The notes under the pieces: generated by a model
What the model saw: only the letters and a program-made list of their open reading frames with translations
Told to the model about the DNA's origin: nothing
Databases searched by the model: none
NCBI RefSeq assembly: GCF_029893105.1
Contig: NZ_JARXWG010000011.1
Span: 44,155 to 108,154 of the forward strand
Length of the DNA stretch: 64,000 bases
Direction: 5' to 3'
Source of the DNA: Parabacteroides sp. PF5-9
GTDB lineage: Bacteria; Bacteroidota; Bacteroidia; Bacteroidales; Tannerellaceae
Shown here: one piece after another, positions 7,759 through 17,042 of the stretch
Position numbering within the stretch: the first letter of the stretch is position 1
Layout: every line of letters begins with the position of its first letter
Translations under genes and position numbers: made by a program

Positions 7759-8808
7759 ATGGTTACAATTAAAGAAAACATTCCACTCCCTGTTGAAACA
7801 TGGAAATCCGCTCGTCTATTTGTAACGGATAAGTTTGATTCTCCACCAGTGATATTGCGTATTGATGATTCTATTGTCGGCACACTGGGCAATTTCAGCG
7901 CATCCACCGGAAAAGCGAAGAGCAAAAAGACGTTTAATGTCTGCGCCATTGTTGCCGCAGCATTGACCAACAGCACGGTTTTGAGTTATACCGTATCATT
8001 ACCCCCGAATAAACGCAAAATCCTTTATGTAGATACCGAGCAAAGTCCTTTCCATTGTTTACGCCTCATGAATCGGATTCTAAAGCTATCCAATTTGCCG
8101 ACAGACACCCATCCGGAGCGATTGGTCTTTCTTGGACTTCGGCGCTATGCGACCAAAGACCGTCAGAAAAAGATAGAAGAAGCTATTCTTGAGACAGAAG
8201 GATTAGGATTTGTTATCATTGACGGCATTCGAGACTTAGCTCATGACATTAACAGTCCAGGAGAATCTACCGACTTAATCACAAAGCTGATGCAATGGAC
8301 AGATGAACAGCAAATTCACATCCATGTTGTTCTACACCTAAACAAAGGCGATGACAATACCAGAGGGCATTTAGGAACAGAACTTAACAACAAAGCCGAA
8401 ACGGTATTGCGGATTAAGGTCGATGAATTTGACAATGACACCAGTATAGTTGAGTCCATGTTTATCCGTGACCGTGATTTTGAGCCGTTTGCTTTTCGCA
8501 TCAATACCCATAGTCTGCCGGAACTGATAGAGAACTACCAACCGCAGCCAATAACGAAAAAGAAAGCATTCAGTTATACAGAAGTATCGGAAGAAAAACA
8601 CCGGGAAGCATTGGAAGCGGTATTTTCTATTGGCGAAGCGCTTTCGTATGGCAGCTTGATAGAACAGCTCCGTTCCTGTTACTCGGCTATTGGCTGTGAA
8701 TGTGGAATAGGTAAGACTAAAAAGCTAAAGCAATTCCTTACCAACAAGCGGATGGTTATTCAAGGCGAGGACAAACTCTATCGCCACAATAAGGATTTTT
8801 ATTACTAA
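7759..8808 (+). CDS. RepA-like AAA ATPase
   Basis: The 349-residue protein belongs to the RecA/DnaB-like ATPases called RepA-like in plasmids and mobilizable elements. The nucleotide-binding region is around residues 43-60 (TLGNFSASTGKAKSKKT, a relaxed Walker A). The second strand is seen in KILYVDTEQS and the Walker B in GFVIIDGIRDL; HVVLHLNKG and RGHLGTELNNKAE follow. Such proteins work as replicative helicases on the excised circle. The primase gene follows 108 bp downstream, so helicase and primase probably form a small replication module. Confidence 0.82.
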   Translation: MVTIKENIPLPVETWKSARLFVTDKFDSPPVILRIDDSIVGTLGNFSASTGKAKSKKTFNVCAIVAAALTNSTVLSYTVSLPPNKRKILYVDTEQSPFHCLRLMNRILKLSNLPTDTHPERLVFLGLRRYATKDRQKKIEEAILETEGLGFVIIDGIRDLAHDINSPGESTDLITKLMQWTDEQQIHIHVVLHLNKGDDNTRGHLGTELNNKAETVLRIKVDEFDNDTSIVESMFIRDRDFEPFAFRINTHSLPELIENYQPQPITKKKAFSYTEVSEEKHREALEAVFSIGEALSYGSLIEQLRSCYSAIGCECGIGKTKKLKQFLTNKRMVIQGEDKLYRHNKDFYY

Positions 8809-8916
8809 CAACATCTTTTACCGGTTCGGTTCAGTTTGGGCGTATATATAATAAACCATCCTGAACCTTTCCCGTGAAAGAAGAATAAATTATTTATCAA
8901 TTTAATTTTCAACAAT

Positions 8917-9819
8917 ATGGATGCAAAAACAATAAATATGTTCCCGATTCGGGAATACCTTGCAGGCTTAAATATACACCCTGCAAAAGACAGAGGTTAT
9001 TACGGCATGTATCATTCTCCATACAGAGAAGATAACAATGCGAGTATGAAAGTGGATTACAATAAGAACTTGTGGATTGACTATGGTTCTAACGAAGGAG
9101 GAACGCTTATCGACCTTGTAATGCGGATTGAGAACTGTTCTAATGGTGAAACAATGCGATTGCTGGAACAACGCCTATCGGGAGTACCTTCCTTTTCTTT
9201 TCACGGGAATAATACACCTGAGAGGAAAGAGGCAAAGTCGGAATCGACAATACGGATAAACGGAGTAGCTCCACTAAGCAGTCCGCTATTAATGGACTAT
9301 CTTAGAGAGCGAAAAATAAATATCGACATAGCCAGGCTCCACTGCAAGGAGATAAACTATTCTGTAAATGACAAACCGTATTTTGCTATCGGCTTTAAGA
9401 ACGATGCCGGAGGTTATGAACTGAGAAGTAAATATTTTAAGGGATGTACTTCCAAGGATATTACTTCGCATACATCCGGGCAAAATAGCTGCCAATTATT
9501 CGAGGGTTTTATGGATTATCTCTCATTCCTGACGATGAAGAACCGGCAGCACTCTCCGGTAGATGCGATTGTTTTGAACTCGCTGGCGAACCTACCGAAA
9601 ATAGAGAATACCCTTGCCGGATACAAATCCGTTGCCCTCTTCCTTGATAACGATGAAGCCGGAAAGCGAGCTGTTCAGAGTTTACGCTCGGTTTGCAAAG
9701 AGGTCATCGACCAGTCTGCGCACTATACAGAACATAAAGACCTGAACGACTATTTGTGCAATCGTTCCGTTCCGAAGCAAGCCGTAGTAAAGAAGCTGGG
9801 CAGAGGTCGAAAAATGTAA
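8917..9819 (+). CDS. CHC2 zinc-finger / Toprim primase
   Basis: This 300-residue protein resembles short DnaG-type primases of Bacteroidetes mobile elements. The N-terminus has a CHC2-like finger region (YHSPYREDNNASMKV, LWIDYGSNEGGTLIDLV), although the zinc ligands are degenerate. Residues about 185-275 form a Toprim domain with LFEGFMDYLSF (the catalytic Glu) and VALFLDNDEAGKRA (the DxD motif). It would prime synthesis on the transferred or excised single strand together with the upstream ATPase. The gene ends before the oriT-like region. Confidence 0.85.
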   Translation: MDAKTINMFPIREYLAGLNIHPAKDRGYYGMYHSPYREDNNASMKVDYNKNLWIDYGSNEGGTLIDLVMRIENCSNGETMRLLEQRLSGVPSFSFHGNNTPERKEAKSESTIRINGVAPLSSPLLMDYLRERKINIDIARLHCKEINYSVNDKPYFAIGFKNDAGGYELRSKYFKGCTSKDITSHTSGQNSCQLFEGFMDYLSFLTMKNRQHSPVDAIVLNSLANLPKIENTLAGYKSVALFLDNDEAGKRAVQSLRSVCKEVIDQSAHYTEHKDLNDYLCNRSVPKQAVVKKLGRGRKM

Positions 9820-10076
9820 TCTGCCGCAGCTATCCCACAGGCTTTTAAAAAAGCCATAGCTTATTAGGGAATTTTCTTAACGCTATCGTTGCACTACCAC
9901 TAAAAATTCCCCAATAAGCCAAAGGTTTTCCCCCTTTGGAATCTCCCTTAGCGGTCTATCGACCGCAGTCGCAAAGAGCGACTATTCAATGTGCGAATCA
10001 TCTCTTTGCCGGTATTATTCTATCGGCAGGAGTGATTCCCATAAACTAAATTTCAAACAATTTAATTGACATTACC
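9820..10076. other. Candidate oriT of element 2
   Basis: This gene-free stretch in front of the relaxase is dense in inverted repeats. GCTTATTAGGGAATTTT (9859-9875) pairs with AAAATTCCCCAATAAGC (9903-9919) with one mismatch. CCAAAGG and CCTTTGG follow closely, and AGTCGC/GCGACT lies near 9967-9983. Structured DNA just upstream of a MobV gene is where the nick site normally lies. The nick position cannot be read from sequence alone. Confidence 0.5.
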
Positions 10077-11531
10077 ATGGGATATGTTGTTTTCCATTTA
10101 GATAAGTCGCCCGGAAATGAGTCTGCTATGACAGACCATATCGAGCGAAAAGTAATACACCCGAATGTAGATCCAGAACGGATACATTTGAATAAAGAAC
10201 TCGTTGAGTTTCCAGATGGAGTACAAGACCGCACGGAAGCGATCCAACACAGGTTGGACACCGCAGGGCTAAAACGGCAGATAGGCAAGAATCAGGTGAA
10301 GGTAATCCGTGTTATGATCTCCGGCAGTCCTGAAGATATGAAACGAATAGAAAGTGAAGGAAAGCTGGATGATTGGTGCCGGGATAATATGGATTATCTG
10401 AAGAAAACATTCGGAAAAGAGAATCTGGTTGCCGCCACTTTACATATGGACGAAACCACTCCGCACATTCACGCTTCTATCGTTCCGATAGTAACAGGCG
10501 AGCGAAGACAGAAAAAACCAAGAAAGAAGCCGCAAGAGGATGATCTGGCACAAAATCCGAATAAAAAGCCAAAGCGCACGTATAAGAAGAAAGACCCGAA
10601 CAGAGTACGCCTATGCGTTGACGATGTAATGGTAAGGGATAAGTTGATAGAATACCAAGATACTTATGCCGAAGCTATGGCTAAATACGGATTAGAGCGA
10701 GGCATAAAAGGGTCAGAAGCCAGACATATAACCTTGACGCAGCATTATCGCAACCAAACGATAGAGAGTAATAACTTGCAAATAAATATAGAACAGCTTC
10801 TACAAGTTGAAAAAGCCAAACGGCAAAGGATAGAGGAACTCAAATCGCAAGAACAGGATGCCAAACAAAAATCGGTTCAAGCAGAGGAACAAAAGCAACA
10901 AAAAGAATCGGAACTGAAAAAGACAGAAGAGAGTCTCAATCAGGTAAAAGGACAACTCAAAGCCGAAGAATTCAAGAGTAAGGCGGCTGATGTTGGTTCT
11001 AATATCATTGAAAGCATAAGCTCGCTTGTTGGCACTTCCAAAATGAAAAAACAACAACAGGAGATAGTGAATTTGAAACACGAAAAGCATGAATTGCAGC
11101 ATGATATTGACGGACTTTCCCAAACAATCAACAGGGAACGAAGCGAACGACAACAGGAAACCATGCAGTTGAGGGCGGAAATACGCAAAATCCACGACTG
11201 GTTACCCGATACACCTATGTTGATCAAATGGGGAGAGCATTGTCAGAAGATAGGTTTTTCAAACTCGCAGGCAAGAGATCTGATTAATATGAAACCAGTG
11301 CGATTCTCCGGCGAATTGTATTCTCATGAACACAGTCAACGATTCAAAGCGAATGATGTGGAGGTGCGATTTGATAGAGGTATTGAAAAATCCAGTGGTT
11401 TTCGTCTGCTCATCAATGGTATTAGTCTCACGCAGTGGTTCAAACAGAAATATGATGAGTTCCGGGAAGCGTTAGGAATTAAACCTAAACAGAAGCTGGA
11501 GATGGGTAAAAGCAAAGGTTTGGGGAGGTAA
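10077..11531 (+). CDS. MobV-family relaxase (Mob/Pre)
   Basis: The 484-residue protein has the N-terminal relaxase domain of the MobV (Pre/Mob) family. The metal-binding motif HMDETTPHIHASIVP is at about residues 122-136, and the family start MGYVVFHLDKSPG is intact. After residue 230 a long Lys/Glu/Gln-rich coiled coil runs to about residue 375, with a small C-terminal domain beyond. It would nick the element at oriT and lead the strand into a recipient using another element's conjugation machinery, since none is encoded here. The ATG at 10077 follows the oriT-like region directly. Confidence 0.92.
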   Translation: MGYVVFHLDKSPGNESAMTDHIERKVIHPNVDPERIHLNKELVEFPDGVQDRTEAIQHRLDTAGLKRQIGKNQVKVIRVMISGSPEDMKRIESEGKLDDWCRDNMDYLKKTFGKENLVAATLHMDETTPHIHASIVPIVTGERRQKKPRKKPQEDDLAQNPNKKPKRTYKKKDPNRVRLCVDDVMVRDKLIEYQDTYAEAMAKYGLERGIKGSEARHITLTQHYRNQTIESNNLQINIEQLLQVEKAKRQRIEELKSQEQDAKQKSVQAEEQKQQKESELKKTEESLNQVKGQLKAEEFKSKAADVGSNIIESISSLVGTSKMKKQQQEIVNLKHEKHELQHDIDGLSQTINRERSERQQETMQLRAEIRKIHDWLPDTPMLIKWGEHCQKIGFSNSQARDLINMKPVRFSGELYSHEHSQRFKANDVEVRFDRGIEKSSGFRLLINGISLTQWFKQKYDEFREALGIKPKQKLEMGKSKGLGR

Positions 11532-11557
11532 ATGACAGTTGGTTTTCAAATATTTAG

Positions 11558-11565
11558 TACCTTTG
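11558..11565 (+). promoter_or_regulatory. Promoter -7 box for the helicase cargo pair
   Basis: TACCTTTG fits the TAnnTTTG consensus 43 bp before the helicase start, and a TTG lies at 11539-11541. It indicates that the two cargo genes are transcribed separately from the relaxase. Confidence 0.45.
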
Positions 11566-11607
11566 CCGAGGAATTTAAAAGAAGTTTTATCCTCAAAATA
11601 AAACAAT

Positions 11608-13149
11608 ATGCGTTTAGAAAAATGGTTCATTTCAAATTTAGATGATTCTCAAAGACAAATTATTGTAAGAGACCCAAATGAAAATCTAATTGTTCAAGGC
11701 TCTGCAGGTAGTGGAAAAACCAATCTTGCTATTCACAGAGCAATGCAAGCAAGTGCATTTGGGTCATATGCAATAATTATATACACTATAGCTTTAAAAC
11801 GTATGGTTGCATATGGGATGGATGCACTTGGATTAGATAAAGAAAGAATCGCCTATGATTGGGCTTGGAGCAATCGAGGCTTTGATTTTGACGGATTTGT
11901 ATATTGGAAAAGAGGGGATGCTTCTAATCTATATTTAGTGCAAGACACAAATATTAGAAAATTTGAAGCAACAAATCAACCTTATATTCAGTCAAAAGAA
12001 CAATATCCGCACTCATTACTAACCAGTATAGATTTTGCAGATTGGGTAGATTATAGGTTTTATTCTGCATTCAGAAGGCGTGTACGCTGGTTTAGAGAAG
12101 TTCCGATGAATGACGCTTTTGATGTTAATGACGAGCAATTTGAACTTATTCCGAGTGGAACGCTTTTTAAAAAAGCTGAAGATAAGATTGACTATATAAT
12201 AATTGACGAAGCGCAAGATTTTGATGTTAATGATTACAAAAACAGATTTATTCCGAATGTAAATAAAAGCATTACTCTTTTTGGAGATTCTGCTCAAAAA
12301 ATTTACTCTAATCGAGGTGCAACCATGGATGTTATAACAGAAGCATTACGGTACAAACGTTTCTTTTTACGTTATAATTATAGACTTCCGAAATCAATAG
12401 CAAAGGTTGCTCAAGATATTTTATCTCCGTCGGTTGATTTACTAACAGATAACATGAAAGATGGCGGTAATAGTGATTATCCCAATTACCCTAAGCCTAT
12501 TATCTCAAAATATAGCTCAAGAGAGGACGAATTAAAAGGCGTTTTGAATCGAATTCAAATGGAGGATTTAGATGATGTTGCAATTCTTGTTCCTAGGGAG
12601 GAAGATGTAAGAGAAGTTAATGATTTTTTAGCTAAGGCAGGAATTCAAACGCAAGTACATTATCGTACAGGAAAAGTTGTTCCATATCGAACGATAAATA
12701 CTTTAGACTTTTCAAATAATGACCTACCTTGTGTTTTAACATACCATGCGGCAAAGGGAACAGAATTTGACAACGTATTTGTTCCTTTTGCAAACAATAC
12801 AGAATTGCCAGATATAAATGCTTTTTATGTCGCTTGTACCCGTTCTTCTCGTGCATTATATATATCCTATTCCAAAAGAAAAACTCCTTACTTAGATAGA
12901 ATTAATTCAGATTTTATTATAGAACAAGAGATTCCGCTTATTATTAAGCAAGAGGGCGATGTTATAGAAAATAATCATAAAGTTTCTATTCCATTAATTG
13001 CAAATGATAGCTATGATTGGGGCGATGATTATGGGACTCATTATGGAAAATATACAGGAACTTATGCTCAAGATGTAGCTGGACTTAGCGATGATGTAAT
13101 AGATGATGCTTTTGAAGGAGACCCAGATGCCTATTGGAATATTGATTAA
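11608..13149 (+). CDS. Superfamily 1 (UvrD-like) helicase, cargo gene
   Basis: All main SF1 helicase motifs are visible in this 513-residue protein: Q motif and Walker A (SQRQIIVRDPNENLI, then GSAGSGKTN at about residues 31-39), Walker B IIIDEAQDF (about 197-205), motif III LFGDSAQKIYS, motif IV RYNYRLPKSIAKV, motif V LTYHAAKGTEFDNVFVPF and motif VI FYVACTRSSRALYI. It is much shorter than UvrD or Rep, lacking the 1B/2B insertions. Together with the next gene it fills the variable slot between relaxase and att of element 2. Helicases of this size occur in several phage-defence systems, so a defence role is a plausible inference. Confidence 0.85.
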   Translation: MRLEKWFISNLDDSQRQIIVRDPNENLIVQGSAGSGKTNLAIHRAMQASAFGSYAIIIYTIALKRMVAYGMDALGLDKERIAYDWAWSNRGFDFDGFVYWKRGDASNLYLVQDTNIRKFEATNQPYIQSKEQYPHSLLTSIDFADWVDYRFYSAFRRRVRWFREVPMNDAFDVNDEQFELIPSGTLFKKAEDKIDYIIIDEAQDFDVNDYKNRFIPNVNKSITLFGDSAQKIYSNRGATMDVITEALRYKRFFLRYNYRLPKSIAKVAQDILSPSVDLLTDNMKDGGNSDYPNYPKPIISKYSSREDELKGVLNRIQMEDLDDVAILVPREEDVREVNDFLAKAGIQTQVHYRTGKVVPYRTINTLDFSNNDLPCVLTYHAAKGTEFDNVFVPFANNTELPDINAFYVACTRSSRALYISYSKRKTPYLDRINSDFIIEQEIPLIIKQEGDVIENNHKVSIPLIANDSYDWGDDYGTHYGKYTGTYAQDVAGLSDDVIDDAFEGDPDAYWNID

Positions 13150-13165
13150 TTCTAAAAACTATCGT

Positions 13166-14902
13166 ATGAAATATTGGTTGATAATAGACTCTTGGAATCT
13201 AATGGAGTCATTTGTAACAGAAAGTATATCTCCATATTCATTTTACCAAGAGCGCAATTTTGGGAATAATCTCAGCCGTTTTTTTAAAGCGGGTAGTGAG
13301 AAAATAAACCATTTGATACTTTCAACGATAGAACCTGCAGGTGATTACGCAGTTGAAATATCGGATGATTTGTTGGATGATTCATTATTAGTACATATCG
13401 GAAGAAAAAAAACAGTATTTACCTATCCAAAGACTATTTATTACAAAAAAGGATCTGTTCGTTTTCGATTTTCAGATAAAGACAAGCATACAGCATTTAT
13501 AGCCGAATCTAAAATTTTACTTGAAGTTAAATGTGTTGAAAAATATTTGGATTCTTTTTATTTAGACAATAAAGAAAAGAAAAAAATCCGTGAAAACTCT
13601 AGCGATATTCTTTTATTTGAGAAGCAGCAGTATATAACTTTTGATAAAACGTATAACTTCATAAAAGGAGCTATTATTGGTTATGTAAGAGGACAGTTAA
13701 CCTCAATGAACAGTGAAAGGCAGGGGCTTTTGATTCATATTATTGATTTGAAAAATTCTTTTACTGGTCTTAATACGGAGTTAATGATAGGAGAAGGGGC
13801 TATTCATGATATGTCAATTATGCAAAAAATCGCCCAATGTAAATCGGAATATAAAAAGCAAAATTTGGAGGCAACAAACTTGTTTGATATTCTTTGTCAA
13901 GTCTTTAAAGAGGTTGTGAATCTAGCATCTATGCGTAGCCAAGAATTGAAAAGGCAAAAAACGCCAGCTTATGAACAAGAACTAAGAGAACTTAAACAAA
14001 AGCGTGAAGAATGTAGCAACATATTATACAAGTTGGAAGATGATTATCATTTAACTTGTCTAATAAACGAATTAAAGTTTATCAAGCAACAAGAAGTTGA
14101 AAAAGGAAGAAAAAAAGGAAAAAAAAGAGAGTATTTCCCCAAAGACACACTCGAGTATAAAAGAAAACTTGAACTAAAAAAGATACTTAGCGATTTTGAA
14201 GAGGATAACAAAGAGTATAAGGCTCTACGCCGAGAAATAAAAGAAATAGAGGAATATATAGCTAATTATCGCTATGGCACAACAGAGTATGACTCAACAA
14301 TCGGGGCAATGTTCATCAGATTGAGTGATGGCGTAAACGAACTCATAAAAAAAGTCAACAAAACGGAGGGGTCTCACACAATAGACTTATCTAAAATACA
14401 AGTATTAGATAATAAGAGTCTATACATAATATCAGATAATGAAAATAAAGTAGAAATTGCTTACCTCAATATTGTTTTCCAGTACATCTTGGAGCATTCT
14501 CTAAACAGTATTCGTATAGTTTCAGAAGTAGATATATTAAATCTTATCTTGGCAACGGCTAAGATTTTTAAGAATACAGAACTCTCCAATACAGAAGAAG
14601 GAAAGCAAATATTAATTACTTTAGGGGGATACTGGAGGTATAAAAAACAAGAGACTGACTCTTTCTCCATTCCTGCAAATTTACCAGTTCTACAGGCTAT
14701 TATGTCTTTTTTCATAAAGGCACAAGGCTTTGAACAAATAGAACGTTTTATGTTGAATCGTAAATATCAAAATAAAGAATATGCATTCATGCTATGGGGA
14801 GCATATATTGGCTTTGCTGCTATTCCGAAAACCTTTACGAGCGTGATATATCAAAATAATGATACTGATATAGAATTAGAAAACTTTCTTCAACAACTAT
14901 AA
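13166..14902 (+). CDS. Unknown partner of the cargo helicase
   Basis: I recognise no family for this protein. I chose the ATG at 13166 (MKYWLIIDSWNLM) because it follows the helicase stop by 16 bp, whereas the upstream in-frame ATG at 13103 lies inside the helicase gene; this gives 578 residues. The first 140 residues look beta-rich. Residues about 250-410 are highly charged coiled coil containing a basic patch (KKGKKREYF). The last 130 residues are helical and hydrophobic. No nuclease, protease or membrane motif is evident. Tight pairing with a helicase at a cargo site suggests a two-gene system in which this protein is sensor or effector. Confidence 0.6.
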   Translation: MKYWLIIDSWNLMESFVTESISPYSFYQERNFGNNLSRFFKAGSEKINHLILSTIEPAGDYAVEISDDLLDDSLLVHIGRKKTVFTYPKTIYYKKGSVRFRFSDKDKHTAFIAESKILLEVKCVEKYLDSFYLDNKEKKKIRENSSDILLFEKQQYITFDKTYNFIKGAIIGYVRGQLTSMNSERQGLLIHIIDLKNSFTGLNTELMIGEGAIHDMSIMQKIAQCKSEYKKQNLEATNLFDILCQVFKEVVNLASMRSQELKRQKTPAYEQELRELKQKREECSNILYKLEDDYHLTCLINELKFIKQQEVEKGRKKGKKREYFPKDTLEYKRKLELKKILSDFEEDNKEYKALRREIKEIEEYIANYRYGTTEYDSTIGAMFIRLSDGVNELIKKVNKTEGSHTIDLSKIQVLDNKSLYIISDNENKVEIAYLNIVFQYILEHSLNSIRIVSEVDILNLILATAKIFKNTELSNTEEGKQILITLGGYWRYKKQETDSFSIPANLPVLQAIMSFFIKAQGFEQIERFMLNRKYQNKEYAFMLWGAYIGFAAIPKTFTSVIYQNNDTDIELENFLQQL

Positions 14903-14913
14903 TAAAACTAAAA

Positions 14914-14953
14914 AACACCCAACTTTACATTCTTGGGTGTAAAGTTGGGTGTT
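14914..14953. terminator. Perfect hairpin at right end of element 2
   Basis: AACACCCAACTTTACA (14914-14929) pairs perfectly with TGTAAAGTTGGGTGTT (14938-14953). It follows the cargo stop codon and has a T-rich tail, so it can end transcription. It also contains TTGGGTGTA repeats with 12-bp spacing that match the left end of the element, so it may double as integrase arm sites. Confidence 0.65.
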
Positions 14954-14984
14954 TGTTTTGCAACTTGCTGATTTTCAGCATTGC

Positions 14985-15000
14985 CAGCGGAGAGAGAGGG
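14985..15000. repeat. att copy 2 (tRNA-Ser 3' end)
   Basis: CAGCGGAGAGAGAGGG contains the 14 bp GCGGAGAGAGAGGG found at the tRNA-Ser 3' end (46339-46352), and its first 15 bp match att copy 1. It separates elements 2 and 3. No other tRNA sequence is present here. The 157 bp from here to the AbiEii gene hold nothing else I can identify. Confidence 0.7.
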
Positions 15001-15157
15001 AACGTTCATTCCTTTCTAACCGCTTGATATATAAGCTTTACTTACCCCTAAAATTAGACCCTCCCCGATTTGTGCTTTGAAAGGGTTCTGCGATTTGCAC
15101 CGCATTTCATATATCTACAAAAGTAGCGAATTCCTCTGAATTCACAAGTATTTATTC

Positions 15158-16141
15158 TTAATTGTCTATTTTCACCGTCCAGTTTATATTCGTAAGTCGT
15201 GTTCGTATTTTTTTCAAAGTCTCCAAGACTAATTGCTCTTCCGGCAATTCTCCGTAAACAAGATTGCGAAAATCTCCGGTATAAGTATTCTTCAACTCAC
15301 CCCACACACTCTCTGTATCATTAAAAATTAGTGATTCAGCTGGGTGATGAACCAACCACTGATTATTGTTCTTAAAACTGCGAACATCATCATTGGCAAC
15401 CTTAATCAACATTTCATCGAAAGCAGAACTATTAAAGAAATTATTAAATTCTTTCTGAGATAATAGTTTGTGCAAATCGTATGTGTGCCTAATCTTATTT
15501 TTCAGGTCTTGCATAGGTGTTTCACCATACGAAAACCGAACCAGGCTCATAATCTTCTCACAGATTGTACGGGTTGTTTCCAATACTTCAACTTCAAATG
15601 GGAGCAAGCCATATTCTTCTGCAATGGAATTTTGAGCATTGTCAAGCATCATTTCACCCACAAATGAGATAATGTTCCTTTTGCTATAAGGTTCATAATA
15701 GCCTAACCATGTTGCTTCCAATACAATTACATCTCTTACCTGACCATAGTTTCCCTCAAAAAGCTGATTGTAGGTATGCGCAGTTTTCCGAATCATTCCT
15801 CTTTTGTGAGTAATACCTTCAATCTCAACTTCCGGTAATTCATCTTCAATAGACTTGCCGATAGTCTTTAATTTTGATTTCAGTTTATTATCTGTTTCGC
15901 CCTCATGCCTCAATACTACGAGGTCAATATCTTCAGAGAATCGCTCTATCATTTTGTAACATTTCGATAAAGCTGTGCCGCCTTTGAAAATTGTATCTCG
16001 ACCAACTTCGCTATGGAATATCTTGTACAATGCGAATGTTACCCAATAATCTTTCTCGATATAAATCGGAGGCAAATCCATTCTCTGTGCAGTAACAAGA
16101 ATGGCATCTCGGAATAATTCTTTATTTAGGTGCAGTTTCAT
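15158..16141 (-). CDS. abiEii: AbiEii-type nucleotidyltransferase toxin
   Basis: This 327-residue protein has the AbiEii/AbiGii nucleotidyltransferase signature: IEKDYWVTFAL near residue 28, then FKGGTALSKCYKMIERFSED with the following IDLVV supplying the catalytic Asp pair. Family members transfer nucleotides to RNA or other targets and stop growth, forming the toxin of type IV toxin-antitoxin systems that can abort phage infection. Its ATG overlaps the antitoxin stop codon (ATGA). The gene lies at the very left end of element 3, next to att copy 2, a common place for such modules. Confidence 0.9.
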   Translation of the reverse strand: MKLHLNKELFRDAILVTAQRMDLPPIYIEKDYWVTFALYKIFHSEVGRDTIFKGGTALSKCYKMIERFSEDIDLVVLRHEGETDNKLKSKLKTIGKSIEDELPEVEIEGITHKRGMIRKTAHTYNQLFEGNYGQVRDVIVLEATWLGYYEPYSKRNIISFVGEMMLDNAQNSIAEEYGLLPFEVEVLETTRTICEKIMSLVRFSYGETPMQDLKNKIRHTYDLHKLLSQKEFNNFFNSSAFDEMLIKVANDDVRSFKNNNQWLVHHPAESLIFNDTESVWGELKNTYTGDFRNLVYGELPEEQLVLETLKKIRTRLTNINWTVKIDN

Positions 16142-16863
16142 TCTATATTCCAGTTGTTAATGGTTGGTAAGACTGACTTCTTTATGTCCAATTCAAACTT
16201 AGTAAGTGGATTAAGGCTTTGCTTTAGTTTGCTTGTACTTACTTGACTATTGATATTTTCTAAAACAGCACCCAGCAGAGCTTTCACTCGTGGAGGATAT
16301 GACAAAGCATATTTTATCATTTCAGCAATCTGCTTATCATTAAGTTTATTGATTAAGCTACTTAAAATAACAATACTGTTTTCTGGCGAAGTATCTGGTA
16401 TGCGTTTTATATCCTTGAGGGCATCGAGCAACTCCAACAATTTGTAATTGGCATCTGTTACATCAACATAGCTTTTCACCGTATCAATTTTTAATGCACC
16501 TTTATTAACTGAAATACGCCTATCACGGCTGGCAATCTTAATGCGAAAAGCTACTTGTGTGGTCAGTTTTAGTCTGTTATAAAGAGAATATCCGGTTTCG
16601 TATGCAACTCGCTTTCCATTCTCGAAAAGATAAGGACGTAACATCTCAGTATAATCCGGCTTTAGTTCTCCAAAAACAGTTTGTTTAGGCTTGTAAAAAA
16701 CACCTTTGGACATCTTTTTTATCAAACCTTCTTTTTGCAGACGTTCCAATGCCTTTGCAGCTGTAATATAATCTTCTTTAGCAATGAGTAAATCAGAGTA
16801 ACCAAAGGTTTTACCCTCTGGGAATTTATTTATCCTTGTTCGTATTTCACTTGCTAATGACAT
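16138..16863 (-). CDS. abiEi: AbiEi-type antitoxin / autorepressor
   Basis: The N-terminal 75 residues form a winged helix (FGYSDLLIAKEDYITAAKALERLQKEGLIKKMSKGVFYKP), followed by a C-terminal domain of the DUF6088/AbiEi type. Such antitoxins repress their own promoter and counter the toxin. I start the gene at the ATG at 16863 (MSLASEI) because the in-frame start five codons upstream is a TTG. The promoter box ends only 4 bp upstream of this ATG, so the mRNA may be leaderless. A 12-bp inverted repeat overlaps the promoter. Confidence 0.85.
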   Translation of the reverse strand: MSLASEIRTRINKFPEGKTFGYSDLLIAKEDYITAAKALERLQKEGLIKKMSKGVFYKPKQTVFGELKPDYTEMLRPYLFENGKRVAYETGYSLYNRLKLTTQVAFRIKIASRDRRISVNKGALKIDTVKSYVDVTDANYKLLELLDALKDIKRIPDTSPENSIVILSSLINKLNDKQIAEMIKYALSYPPRVKALLGAVLENINSQVSTSKLKQSLNPLTKFELDIKKSVLPTINNWNIE

Positions 16864-16867
16864 GCTA

Positions 16868-16923
16868 CAAAGATACAAATATTTTTTATAATGTCAAGTT
16901 TGTCGCACTATAAACTTGACATT
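16868..16923 (-). promoter_or_regulatory. AbiE promoter with overlapping inverted-repeat operator
   Basis: On the minus strand TTG (16897-16895) is followed after 19 bp by TATCTTTG (16875-16868), a full Bacteroidetes promoter. AATGTCAAGTTT (16890-16901) and AAACTTGACATT (16912-16923) form a perfect 12-bp inverted repeat covering the -33 region. This is the expected operator for negative autoregulation by AbiEi. Confidence 0.7.
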
Positions 16924-16987
16924 TCTGCTGCGGAAAATTACATATGAATAGATAGGCGTTCCATACAATTCTCTCAATCTATGGAGC

Positions 16988-17018
16988 TTGCACAAAATTA
17001 GACATTTGCGTATATTTG
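16988..17018 (+). promoter_or_regulatory. Promoter of the plus-strand phosphorelay cluster
   Basis: TTG (16988-16990), 20 bp, then TATATTTG (17011-17018) is an excellent Bacteroidetes promoter. The start codon at 17043 lies about 20 bp beyond the expected transcription start. It reads away from the AbiE promoter. Confidence 0.65.
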
Positions 17019-17042
17019 TGGCTAAATAATTTATGGCAGACA

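Noticed and set aside
11608..14902. Gabija system
   Set aside because: Only the helicase resembles GajB; the partner has no OLD ATPase/Toprim nuclease motifs.
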